NCBI GenBank assembly: GCA_958448705.1 | Contig: CAUDEY010000007.1 | Location: 22,393 to 86,392, forward strand | Direction of reading: 5' to 3' | Length of the DNA: 64,000 bases | Source: UMGS1322 sp900550765 | GTDB taxonomy: Bacteria > Bacillota > Clostridia > Christensenellales > QALW01 | Shown here: piece by piece, positions 43,743-51,480 of the stretch | Position numbering within the stretch: position 1 is the first letter of the stretch | How the letters are laid out: every line of letters begins with the position of its first letter | Program-made: the position numbers and the translations under genes | The notes under the pieces: generated by a model | What the model was told of the DNA's origin: nothing | What the model saw: only the letters and a program-made list of their open reading frames with translations | Databases searched by the model: none

Positions 43743-44570
43743 TTAAAATATCAGATGCGTGACGAACATATCCAGACAAACCAGAAAGCCTAAGAGGAAA
43801 GTATAGAAAGCGAATGGTTTGAAAGATTTGTTTTCTATCAGCCTGAGCATAAAACGAATGGACAGATATCCTACAACGAAGGCGACCACTGTCCCTAAAA
43901 TGACGGGGAACCAGGTAATGGTCACACCCTGAACCTCATCGCGGCGCATTAACAGCTTTAAGACGTCCCAGCAAAAGGCACCTAAAATGGCGGGAATACT
44001 CATTAAAAAGGAAAAGCGCGCAAGCGTCTTTCGGTCTATGCCTAAAAAAATGCCGCCGGCAATTGTGCTGCCGGAGCGGGAAACGCCCGGTAGTGTTCCG
44101 ATGCCCTGAATACTGCCGATTAAAACGGCATCTTTTACAGACATATCCGCTATTTTTTTACGGCATCTTTCACGGGGCAGAACTTCCATGGTGTAGAGCA
44201 GCAGACCTGTGAGCATAAAGCCGTAGCCTAACAGAGAAGAAAGCGCAGTATCATCCAACAGCAGTTCCAGAAGTACGGCGATAATTACCGTGGGAACCGT
44301 TGCGGCAAGGATCATATAGGTTAATTTCTGTTTGGGATGGCGCAGGATGGAAAGCAAATCTTTTCGGAATACGATGAATACCGCTACAAGTGTTCCTACA
44401 TGCAGACATACGTCAAAAAAACGGGGCATTTCGCTTAGACCCATAATCTGTTCAGTAAGCTTTAAATGACCGCTGCTGCTGATGGGCAAAAATTCAGCCA
44501 GCCCCTGTACAATACCTAAAATAAGCGCCTGCCACCAAGAGATGGATTGGGCGATTACGGAAAAATGCAT
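43743..44570 (-). CDS. uppP: Undecaprenyl-diphosphatase
   Basis: The protein has 275 residues with about eight membrane helices. Both BacA/UppP signatures are intact: GLAEFLPISSSGHL (~23-36), with the catalytic Glu and Ser-rich loop, and LPGVSRSGSTIAGG (~161-174). It removes a phosphate from undecaprenyl diphosphate so the carrier can be reused in cell-wall synthesis, and confers bacitracin tolerance. AGGAGG-like sequence precedes the ATG. The matching synthase, uppS, lies at ~60 kb of this window. Confidence 0.96.
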   Translation of the reverse strand: MHFSVIAQSISWWQALILGIVQGLAEFLPISSSGHLKLTEQIMGLSEMPRFFDVCLHVGTLVAVFIVFRKDLLSILRHPKQKLTYMILAATVPTVIIAVLLELLLDDTALSSLLGYGFMLTGLLLYTMEVLPRERCRKKIADMSVKDAVLIGSIQGIGTLPGVSRSGSTIAGGIFLGIDRKTLARFSFLMSIPAILGAFCWDVLKLLMRRDEVQGVTITWFPVILGTVVAFVVGYLSIRFMLRLIENKSFKPFAFYTFLLGFLVCLDMFVTHLIF

Positions 44571-44595
44571 AGAAAGTCCTCCTTAAATTTATTTA

Positions 44596-44624
44596 AGTAT
44601 AACACAACAAAATAGAATTGTCGA
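44596..44624 (-). promoter_or_regulatory. Putative sigma-A promoter of uppP
   Basis: On the minus strand, TCGACA (44624-44619) and TATACT (44601-44596) have a 17-base spacer. Confidence 0.5.
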
Positions 44625-44683
44625 AAAAATTTTTCGGTATTCCGTAAAGAGTATGCGTAAAATGCAAAAAAAGAACAATTCGG

Positions 44684-44711
44684 TTGCTTATTTTTGCAAA
44701 AGTAGTATAAT
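44684..44711 (+). promoter_or_regulatory. Sigma-A promoter of the NifU-like / GGGtGRT pair
   Basis: TTGCTT (44684-44689) and TATAAT (44706-44711) have a 16-base spacer. Confidence 0.65.
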
Positions 44712-44749
44712 ATCTGCTGTAAAGAAAATTGAAGGAGGAGTCTTTTTTT

Positions 44750-45442
44750 ATGCAATACTCACATGAAGTAGAAGAAATGATCTGTGTTGCGAAGGGCGCA
44801 AAGCATAATCCTGCTCCGATTCCTGAGGAAGGCAAATGGGTACCTTCAAAGGAGATTAAGGATGTTTCGGGCCTTACTCACGGTGTGGGCTGGTGCGCGC
44901 CCCAGCAGGGAACGTGCAAGCTTACCCTTAATGTAAAGGAAGGGATTATTCAGGAAGCACTGGTGGAAACCATCGGCTGTTCCGGCATGACCCATTCGGC
45001 TGCAATGGCGGCGGAGGTTCTGCCGGGAAAAACGATTTTAGAGGCGCTGAATACCGACCTTGTTTGCGATGCAATCAATGTAGCTATGAGGGAACTGTTC
45101 CTTCAAATCGTTTACGGCCGTACGCAAACCGCTTTTTCTGAGGACGGGCTTCCTGTGGGCGCCGGACTTGAGGATCTCGGTAAGGGATTGCGCTCTCAGG
45201 TAGGGACGATGTATTCCACAAAGGCGAAAGGCGTAAGATACCTCGAAATGGCCGAAGGGTATATTCTGGAAGAAGGTCTTGATGAGAATAACGAGGTTAT
45301 CGGATATAAGTTTGTCCATTTGGGAAAAATGATGGAGGCTATCAAAAAGGGTGTAGACCCGAAAGAGGCCTATGAGAAAAATATCGGTACCTATGGCCGT
45401 TTTGCTGAGGCAAAGACGGTTATTGATCCGAGAAAGAAATAA
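44750..45442 (+). CDS. NifU-like iron-sulfur scaffold-type protein
   Basis: The protein has 230 residues with GGAGGAG upstream of ATG 44750. Residues ~40-125 resemble the IscU/NifU N-domain: Cys49 (HGVGWCAPQQ), Cys56 (QGTCKLTL), and Cys77 in TIGCSGMTHSAAMAAEVLPGKTILEAL. The usual IscU Asp next to the first Cys is missing, and the spacing of the first two Cys is unusual. The C-terminal ~100 residues (GRTQTAFSEDG..., GVRYLEMAEGYILEEG) are not part of IscU and are specific to this clostridial type. It is cotranscribed with the GGGtGRT protein 15 bases downstream. An Fe-S role is likely but its client is unknown. Confidence 0.7.
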   Translation: MQYSHEVEEMICVAKGAKHNPAPIPEEGKWVPSKEIKDVSGLTHGVGWCAPQQGTCKLTLNVKEGIIQEALVETIGCSGMTHSAAMAAEVLPGKTILEALNTDLVCDAINVAMRELFLQIVYGRTQTAFSEDGLPVGAGLEDLGKGLRSQVGTMYSTKAKGVRYLEMAEGYILEEGLDENNEVIGYKFVHLGKMMEAIKKGVDPKEAYEKNIGTYGRFAEAKTVIDPRKK

Positions 45443-45457
45443 GGAGGACGCAAGCAT

Positions 45458-46456
45458 ATGGCAAATTTTGAAAGCTATTCCAGAAGAATTGATCAGATCA
45501 ACGCTGTCCTTAAAGAATATGGATTTAAAGACCTTGATGAAGCCAAAGAGTTCGCACTGCAAAAGGGTGTGGATGCAGAGGCTATCGTGCGGGATACCCA
45601 ACCCATCGCTTTTGAAAATGCCTGTTGGGCATATACGTTGGGGGCCGCTCTTGCTCTGAAAAAGGGATGCAGAACAGCGGCGGAGGCAGCAGAGACTATC
45701 GGGGTAGGTTTGCAGGCTTTTTGTATACCGGGTTCAGTTGCCGATCAGCGTAAGGTTGGCTTGGGGCACGGTAATCTGGCAGCCATGCTGCTGCGGGAGG
45801 AGACCAAGTGCTTCTGCTTTTTAGCAGGTCATGAGAGCTTTGCTGCGGCTGAGGGGGCGATTAAAATCGCGCAAAACGCCAATAAGGTTCGTAAGGATCC
45901 TCTCCGCGTAATTTTGAATGGCCTTGGCAAGGACGCTGCTTATATTATCAGCCGTATCAATGGTTTTACTTTTGTTGAAACCAAATATGATTATTTTACC
46001 GGCAAGCTTGCAGTTGTAAGCGAAAAAGCTTTCTCCAACGGTGATAGAGCAAAGGTAAAATGTTATGGCGCTGATGACGTAAATGAAGGCGTAGCAATTA
46101 TGATTCATGAAGAAGTCGGCGTTTCCATCACTGGTAACTCCACCAACCCTACGCGGTTCCAGCATCCGGTAGCGGGTACCTATAAAAAATGGGCAGTGGA
46201 AAACGGCTTTAAGTATTTCTCCGTTGCCAGCGGCGGCGGCACAGGCCGTACGTTGCACCCGGATAATGTTGCAGCGGGGCCTGCCAGCTACGGCATGACC
46301 GATACGATGGGCAGAATGCATTCTGACGCACAGTTTGCAGGTTCTTCCTCCGTTCCGGCGCATGTAGAAATGATGGGACTGATCGGCATGGGCAATAACC
46401 CGATGGTTGGGGCAAGCGTTGCCGTTGCGGTTGCTTGTGAAGAAGCGATGAAATAA
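45458..46456 (+). CDS. GGGtGRT protein
   Basis: The protein has 332 residues with AAGGAGG upstream. It carries the motif that names the family, ASGGGTGRTLHPDN, at ~258-271, with the seven defining residues at 259-265. Other conserved-looking parts are IPGSVADQRKVGLGHGNLAAMLLREETKCFCFLAGHESFAAAEG (~90-133), with several Cys and His, and ITGNSTNPTRFQHPV (~224-238). No membrane helix or signal is present. The family is uncharacterised and occurs beside a NifU-like protein, as here. The glycine-rich motif suggests a nucleotide or phosphate site, and the Cys/His residues could host a metal or Fe-S centre supplied by the partner. Confidence 0.88.
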   Translation: MANFESYSRRIDQINAVLKEYGFKDLDEAKEFALQKGVDAEAIVRDTQPIAFENACWAYTLGAALALKKGCRTAAEAAETIGVGLQAFCIPGSVADQRKVGLGHGNLAAMLLREETKCFCFLAGHESFAAAEGAIKIAQNANKVRKDPLRVILNGLGKDAAYIISRINGFTFVETKYDYFTGKLAVVSEKAFSNGDRAKVKCYGADDVNEGVAIMIHEEVGVSITGNSTNPTRFQHPVAGTYKKWAVENGFKYFSVASGGGTGRTLHPDNVAAGPASYGMTDTMGRMHSDAQFAGSSSVPAHVEMMGLIGMGNNPMVGASVAVAVACEEAMK

Positions 46457-46465
46457 ATAGTCTAT

Positions 46466-46502
46466 GAAAAAACTCTGCTTTAAAAAAAGCAGAGTTTTTT
46501 AT
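46466..46502. terminator. Terminator between the GGGtGRT gene and eda
   Basis: AAAACTCTGCTTT pairs with AAAGCAGAGTTTT, followed by T. It stops the plus-strand pair and also spans the last codons of eda on the minus strand. Confidence 0.85.
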
Positions 46503-47172
46503 TATGCGGCGGTGTTGGTTGTAAGGACTCCAGTTGGATGGAGAATGCTTTGGCACGGCGGGAAATTTCTGAATAATTCTTTTCGTCTAAGAGAGCGCGG
46601 TTGCAGATTGCGTTTCCGATACCCACACCTTCGCACACCTGAAGAAAATCTTTTAAATTTTCTTCATTTGCACCGCCCATGGCAATCATGGGAATATGGT
46701 TTAACGGTACGCGGATGGCTTTGAGATAAGAAATTCCTAAAACACCGGTAGGAAAGATTTTTACCATATCTGCGCCCCAGAGCATTGCATTTTGGGCTTC
46801 TGTGGGAGTCATGACACCGGGAATGGAAACAAGACTGTGAGCCAAGGTTTCTTGTATAACATTCGCATCTAAAGACGGAGACAGAATAAAAGATGCGCCT
46901 GCATCAGCGGCGGCTTTTACCTGAGCACAGGTCAGCACCGTTCCGGCACCCACGGCCAGAGAATCTCCAAAATGGGCCCGGATACTTTCAATTTGCCGGG
47001 GAACATCGGTTAAAGCTGTGGGAGAAAGCTGGTTATAAGGAATTTCAATCAAATGAAGTCCGCCGGCTAAAATAGCCTCGCAAAAGTGCAGAACCTCGTC
47101 TTCTTTCAGTCCTCTTGCAGCGATAAGGATGCGGTGCTGCAGAATGTTTTGCAAAATTGTGTTTTTTTTCAT
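46480..47172 (-). CDS. eda: KDPG/KHG aldolase
   Basis: The protein has 230 residues, a class I aldolase (beta/alpha)8 barrel. The Schiff-base Lys lies in GADMVKIFPTG (~133-143), and the catalytic Glu in HLIEIPYN (~35-42). The glycine-rich GAGTVLTCAQ and PMIAMGGANEEN form the phosphate site. It cleaves 2-keto-3-deoxy-6-phosphogluconate into pyruvate and glyceraldehyde 3-phosphate, and related 4-hydroxy-2-oxoglutarate. Placed downstream of a beta-mannosidase on the same strand, it probably finishes uronate or sugar-acid breakdown. The last ~12 residues (PPHNKKLCFF) are encoded within the shared terminator. Confidence 0.9.
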   Translation of the reverse strand: MKKNTILQNILQHRILIAARGLKEDEVLHFCEAILAGGLHLIEIPYNQLSPTALTDVPRQIESIRAHFGDSLAVGAGTVLTCAQVKAAADAGASFILSPSLDANVIQETLAHSLVSIPGVMTPTEAQNAMLWGADMVKIFPTGVLGISYLKAIRVPLNHIPMIAMGGANEENLKDFLQVCEGVGIGNAICNRALLDEKNYSEISRRAKAFSIQLESLQPTPPHNKKLCFF

Positions 47173-47182
47173 ATTATTCTCC

Positions 47183-47614
47183 TCATTTCTTATTGAATTT
47201 CGGTGTTAAACAATCGATTGAGAGCTGAACGTAGCCTCTCGTGCCCTTGTGCACCCTCATTTGCCATAGAATCTGAATCTGCCATGGCAGATTCAGATTT
47301 TCCATGTTTTCTTTTGTGGGAGCAATGGGAATATCAAAAAGATAAAGGGGCAGGGCGTATTTTTTCAGCAGATTGCACAATGCAAGGATTTGTTCGCCTT
47401 GCTTATTATATTCAAGCTGAACAGCAAGACCCATAGCCACAAGCTCTCCATGGATAAAATTCTTGACTTTCCGGAGAAACAGCGTACGAACCAGCTCGTA
47501 AAACTCATGGGCAAACGCGGTCTGGCTGGAGCCCTTGGCAATATCGTTGATGCCGCCAATTACGGCGATATTGATTATGATATAAAGGAGAGCGGGATTA
47601 TATCGTTTTTTATC
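47183..47614 (-). pseudogene. C-terminal remnant of an iron-ADH/glycerol dehydrogenase-like oxidoreductase
   Basis: Read on the minus strand, 143 codons are open from just after a stop at 47617-47615. They encode YNPALLYIIINIAVIGG, AHEFYELVRTLF and NFIHGELVAMGLAVQLEYN, the metal-binding helical domain of glycerol dehydrogenase-like enzymes with both conserved His (19 residues apart). Then comes LPLYLFDIPIAPTKENME, which fits the family's end. There is no start codon or ribosome binding site near the 5' end, and the N-terminal NAD-binding half, with the metal-binding Asp, is missing. After ENMENLN the frame runs through a 30-base palindrome and reads unlike the family. It lies between the beta-mannosidase and eda genes, so it was probably the dehydrogenase of the same sugar-acid pathway. 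Confidence 0.65.
47270..47299. repeat. 30-base perfect palindrome
   Basis: AATCTGAATCTGCCA is followed directly by its exact inverted copy. It lies inside the dehydrogenase remnant. No T run follows on either strand, so it is not a standard terminator. Confidence 0.85.
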
Positions 47615-47617
47615 TTA

Positions 47618-47808
47618 TGCACGCAGTGCATCGGGGAACAGTTCCTGACATTGGCGGAACGTATGTTCCGCCAGCAGACAGGAGTAATTCATGCCAAGTA
47701 TTTTTGCAGATGTACGAGAAAAGGAAATCCGCCGGAGGTAGGGAATCGGAAAGATTCATCAAACAGGTTTTAATTTTATAAGGATTAAAGCCTATTTTTT
47801 TATAAAGA
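47618..47808. other. Non-coding or decayed sequence between the remnant and the beta-mannosidase gene
   Basis: No convincing gene is visible. One minus-strand frame is open but its translation resembles no family I know. It contains an inverted repeat, GGCGGAAC (47653-47660) and GTTCCGCC (47665-47672), around GTAT. No strong terminator for the beta-mannosidase gene is evident. The stretch may be the missing N-terminal half of the dehydrogenase gene after decay or replacement. Confidence 0.5.
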
Positions 47809-50256
47809 TTACGTTTTTAACGGCAATGCAGCTTTTTTTATTTTTTTGCTTTCTCCTTTTTTTAAAATCAAACAATTATCTTCCAAGAGATAGGGGATAT
47901 CCACAATGGCAAAGGGGGTAAAATCCCGTGCTTTTACGGTAATGGAAGTTTCAGTTTCTTCGGTGATTTCAATTTCGTTATAAAGAATGTTCATATCGGT
48001 GTATCGGTGGGGAATATAAAGAGCCCGGTCTGTGTTTAAATTGCTTTGCGCATCGCAGAGAATGACGGTATTATCTGTCATTTGCGCAGTTAATTCACAA
48101 TATGAACAAGCAAATATTTGTTTTGCAGAATTTTTGTTGATGCAAAAATGAAACTCTTTTTCTACAATATTTTTATTTTCTTTAAAATTGTAAAGATAAA
48201 GTTTCCCTGTTCCTGTTATTGCTGTCAAAGAATCATTACAGCCGTAAACACAAAGCTTCTTTTCTTGAACCGTCAGGCTGAGAATAAAGGGCTTAGCTCC
48301 GCGTTTGAAAGCATAGTAGGCCGGCTTGGGGCGGGAATAGTAGTCCACGATAGACCATCCGCTTGCTGCGGGCCAGCAATCGTTATACATCCAGTATATG
48401 ATACCCGAAGAGAACCATTTATTGCGCCGGAACAATTCCAGGCTGAAGCGGATCCATTCACATTGCAGCATTTGCATTTTCAGAATTCTATCCTGCCCGC
48501 AGAGGAATTTTCCAAAGATTTTTTGGCTCATTTGTTCTGTATAATTATAGAGCGTATAGGGTAAAAGCGCAGGATTGCTTTTTGTATGATACTGAAGCAT
48601 AGAGGTATCCTTGCCAAAAATATCTTCAGGCGTCATCATTTCTTTTAAAGATGATACAAAAGACATTCCCATGGCTGATTGCTCTGTGTTAAAACGGGAG
48701 AGGAAAGTATCAAAAAAGTGCAGGTATCCGTCAAAATCTGAATCCCGTATATACTCGAATATATCTCCTAAGTAATATGTGTTGTGGGTGGTGCCCCTGG
48801 TAGCCGAACAGAAATATTCGCCCCCAAAAGGAGAGGAGGGTAAAAAATATCGCTGGGGATCTAATTGTTCTAATATTGGAGCAATGCCGCTGACGGCGCT
48901 TTTATAGCCGGGAAAATCGCAGGTGTTTTCTGTTCCCATTACCGCATTTTCATTATCGCCGCTCCACCAGGCCAGACAGGTATAGTTCCTTAACCGAAGT
49001 GCGGCAGTAGAGGCTTCTTTTTTCAGCGCGTCAATAAACCATTGTTCTTTTTCCGGGTAGTTTCCGCAAGCCATTAAAAAATCCTGTGTAACAAGAATTC
49101 CCAATCGGTCGCATTCTTCGTAAAAAATATTTTGTTCAAAAATTCCGCCGCCCCAGACACGAAGCATATTGACACCTGCATTTTGGGCTAATGCAAGCAG
49201 ATTTGTTATTTTTTCAGGTGTTTCGGCCGAAGGAAAGGGTTCGCAGGGAACCCAGTTGCCGCCTTTGCAAAAAATTTTAATTCCGTTTACCAGTACGGTA
49301 AAACAAGCAGTTGCTTTGTTTTTATCCAGTCGGCAGATATGCGGATGGGCTTGAAGCTGTCGGCAAAGAGACTCTTCCTTACTTTCGGGGGAGTCTTCTA
49401 CTTGCAGCAGCGTAATTTCTCGTATACCAAAGTGATGTTCTTTATAGCAGGATTTTGTTTTCAGCCGCAGCGTATAGAGAGGCTGATTGCCGTAGCCGTT
49501 GGGATACCAAAGTTCAGGGGCGGGGATATCAATAGACAGCTTTAGCGTGTTCTCAAGGATGGCTCTTTGCGTAGAAAAAGCGATTAAACCTTGAGGAGAA
49601 AGAATTTCGATCTGTATAAAACTGCCGTTTCGGATAAAATTTTTAAAGTTTATTTGCAGTGACATCTGTGCCGCGTAAGAATTAACACTTTTGGTATAAA
49701 GATAAAAATCTTTGATTTCATTGCTCTTTCTGAATATAAGACGAACATCACGGTAGATACCCATAGTAACAAAACGTTCTGTCCAATCCCAGCCATAGGT
49801 GCATTGGATGCGTCTTGTGTACAGCCGTTCCGTAGTAAACGCACCGTGTAGGGACGGAAGGTTTGCTACTTCTTTAACGGGGGAACGGAAAGCGACGCAA
49901 AGTGTGTTTTCTCCTTGCACCAGAATACCGTCCACCAAAAAGCAGTGTGGAATGAACATATTGTCAGCTTCACCTAATTTTATACCGTTTAAAAAGATCG
50001 TACAGTAGGTATCCAGTCCGTCAAATTCGAGAAAGGCATTTGGAGATAGGGTATTTACTGTAAATGTTTTTGTATAGGTAAAATCATTCTGCTCAATCCA
50101 TTGTGCCTTTAAAGGATTATCCCGATAATAGAGGTTTTTTATTTTGCCGTTGGCCATCAGGTCGGTGTGAACGCAGCCGGGAACCGTAGCAGGCAGGGAA
50201 AGCGGATCACCCTGCTCATCTTTGCCTTCCAGCAGCCAAATGCCGTTAAGATCCAT
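47809..50256 (-). CDS. Beta-mannosidase, glycoside hydrolase family 2
   Basis: The protein has 815 residues with AAGGAG upstream. It has the GH2 layout: a jelly-roll sugar-binding domain (LPATVPGCVHTDLMANGKI at ~21-39, then YTKTFTV), an immunoglobulin-like domain (~170-275) and a TIM barrel (~320-640) with a C-terminal beta domain. The acid/base is Glu436 (AWWSGDNENA). The nucleophile is probably Glu525 in RFNTEQSAMG, where most family members have SEFG. KGGNWVPCEPF and GVNMLRVWGGG are further beta-mannosidase marks. No signal peptide, so it removes beta-mannose from imported oligosaccharides in the cytoplasm. It is followed on the same strand by the dehydrogenase remnant and eda. Confidence 0.92.
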   Translation of the reverse strand: MDLNGIWLLEGKDEQGDPLSLPATVPGCVHTDLMANGKIKNLYYRDNPLKAQWIEQNDFTYTKTFTVNTLSPNAFLEFDGLDTYCTIFLNGIKLGEADNMFIPHCFLVDGILVQGENTLCVAFRSPVKEVANLPSLHGAFTTERLYTRRIQCTYGWDWTERFVTMGIYRDVRLIFRKSNEIKDFYLYTKSVNSYAAQMSLQINFKNFIRNGSFIQIEILSPQGLIAFSTQRAILENTLKLSIDIPAPELWYPNGYGNQPLYTLRLKTKSCYKEHHFGIREITLLQVEDSPESKEESLCRQLQAHPHICRLDKNKATACFTVLVNGIKIFCKGGNWVPCEPFPSAETPEKITNLLALAQNAGVNMLRVWGGGIFEQNIFYEECDRLGILVTQDFLMACGNYPEKEQWFIDALKKEASTAALRLRNYTCLAWWSGDNENAVMGTENTCDFPGYKSAVSGIAPILEQLDPQRYFLPSSPFGGEYFCSATRGTTHNTYYLGDIFEYIRDSDFDGYLHFFDTFLSRFNTEQSAMGMSFVSSLKEMMTPEDIFGKDTSMLQYHTKSNPALLPYTLYNYTEQMSQKIFGKFLCGQDRILKMQMLQCEWIRFSLELFRRNKWFSSGIIYWMYNDCWPAASGWSIVDYYSRPKPAYYAFKRGAKPFILSLTVQEKKLCVYGCNDSLTAITGTGKLYLYNFKENKNIVEKEFHFCINKNSAKQIFACSYCELTAQMTDNTVILCDAQSNLNTDRALYIPHRYTDMNILYNEIEITEETETSITVKARDFTPFAIVDIPYLLEDNCLILKKGESKKIKKAALPLKT

Positions 50257-50359
50257 AGTTTACTCCTTTTCATTAAAACAGGTTAGTATATAGCTTAGCA
50301 GAGTGTACGCTGTCCGTCAATAAAAATATTTTTTACCAAAAAATGCAAAAGGCGCATTC

Positions 50360-50388
50360 TTGATTTTTACCAGCCAATATGATATAGT
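50360..50388 (+). promoter_or_regulatory. Sigma-A promoter of the AraC gene at 50448
   Basis: TTGATT (50360-50365) and TATAGT (50383-50388) have a 17-base spacer. It lies in the gap that also drives the divergent beta-mannosidase gene. Confidence 0.68.
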
Positions 50389-50447
50389 AAAAATAGATTG
50401 GTATGTGGGAAACAGGTATTGATTGTTTTGCGCAGGGAGGACTGTTT

Positions 50448-51341
50448 GTGAGAATAGGACATAAAAAGAATATAGACCATACTTATGGTTTTTCAGTTAT
50501 AAAAAGAAATCTTTCTCAACAGGCAGAGTTTGAAACAACAATTCATAACCATGTGTTTTTTGAAATAGAGATCATAACCGGCGGGCGTGCGGTACATGAA
50601 ATCAACGGGGACAGCTTTGCTATTGGCAGGGGATATGTGTGCTTGTTAATGCCGAATGATTTTCATACGATTCATATTCCAAAGAACGAAAAATTGATGC
50701 TGTATAATATTACTTTTTTGGAACCACGGGTGCATAATGATGTTTTTTTTAAAATGTTTGACTGCCGCCGTACTTCACGGATAGAAGCTTGGCTTGATGA
50801 GGCGTCGCTGCAAGGTGTTATGCTGATGTGTGAAAAAATGCTGAAGGAGAAAGTCACACAGGAAGAGTTTTCGGATATTGCGATAGAGGGCTTGCTGAAT
50901 TATGTGATTATTGAAATTCTGCGGAACCGTGTGCCTTCGAAGGAAAATCACAAGTACGGCGCGTTCATGCAGAATACGCTTCAGCAGCAGCTGATGGTGA
51001 AGGACGGTCAGCATTACAATACGCTGATGAGTGAAATCCTGCGATGTATCGAAAAAAATTTGTGTTCTCCCAATTTTTCGCTTACGATGCTGGCAGAAAC
51101 AGTCAATAAAAATCCCCGCTATATCAGTGCTTTTATGAAACAGAATTTCGGGCTTAGTTTTTCACAGTATATTTTAAAAAGACGGTTGGATTGCTCTTTG
51201 CAGTTGTTAAAAAAGGGTGAGATTAAGATTTATGATATTGCCCAGAATTCAGGGTTTAATTCCACGGCTTATTATATCAAAAAATTTAGGGAAGCTTATG
51301 GGGAGTCCCCCAAAGAATATATTGATAAAATGATTAAATAG
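50448..51341 (+). CDS. AraC family transcriptional regulator
   Basis: The protein has 297 residues from GTG 50448, preceded by GGGAGG with a 7-base spacer; an upstream in-frame ATG at 50403 lacks one. The N-terminal cupin domain contains TTIHNHVFFEIEIITGG (~27-43) and YVCLLMPNDFHTIHI (~60-74), and the C-terminal ~100 residues hold the two AraC helix-turn-helix units (NFSLTMLAETVNKNPRYIS and IKIYDIAQNSGFNSTAYYIKKF). It lies between the divergent beta-mannosidase gene and the downstream surface-protein genes, so it may control either or both. Its own terminator overlaps the stop codon. Confidence 0.88.
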   Translation: MRIGHKKNIDHTYGFSVIKRNLSQQAEFETTIHNHVFFEIEIITGGRAVHEINGDSFAIGRGYVCLLMPNDFHTIHIPKNEKLMLYNITFLEPRVHNDVFFKMFDCRRTSRIEAWLDEASLQGVMLMCEKMLKEKVTQEEFSDIAIEGLLNYVIIEILRNRVPSKENHKYGAFMQNTLQQQLMVKDGQHYNTLMSEILRCIEKNLCSPNFSLTMLAETVNKNPRYISAFMKQNFGLSFSQYILKRRLDCSLQLLKKGEIKIYDIAQNSGFNSTAYYIKKFREAYGESPKEYIDKMIK

Positions 51342-51364
51342 CTGCTTCGGCAGCTATTTTTTTG
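51336..51364 (+). terminator. Terminator of the AraC gene
   Basis: AAATAGCTGC pairs with GCAGCTATTT across TTCG, followed by T. The stem includes the stop codon. Confidence 0.88.
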
Positions 51365-51480
51365 CTTTTTACAATAGGATGAAATCAAAAATTTATATAA
51401 AAATGACATTCTTATTATTTACGGAGGTGTGAAGAAAAAGCTATAATATTAATATAAAATTTATAAAAAGGAGATTTTTT

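Noticed and set aside
47390..47773. A 127-codon plus-strand open frame near eda
   Set aside because: The opposite strand shows a recognisable dehydrogenase fragment here. The plus-strand translation matches nothing and lacks start signals.
47173..47808. A possible insertion sequence at the disrupted dehydrogenase gene
   Set aside because: No transposase, terminal inverted repeats or target duplication could be found; only a palindrome and a short inverted repeat are present.
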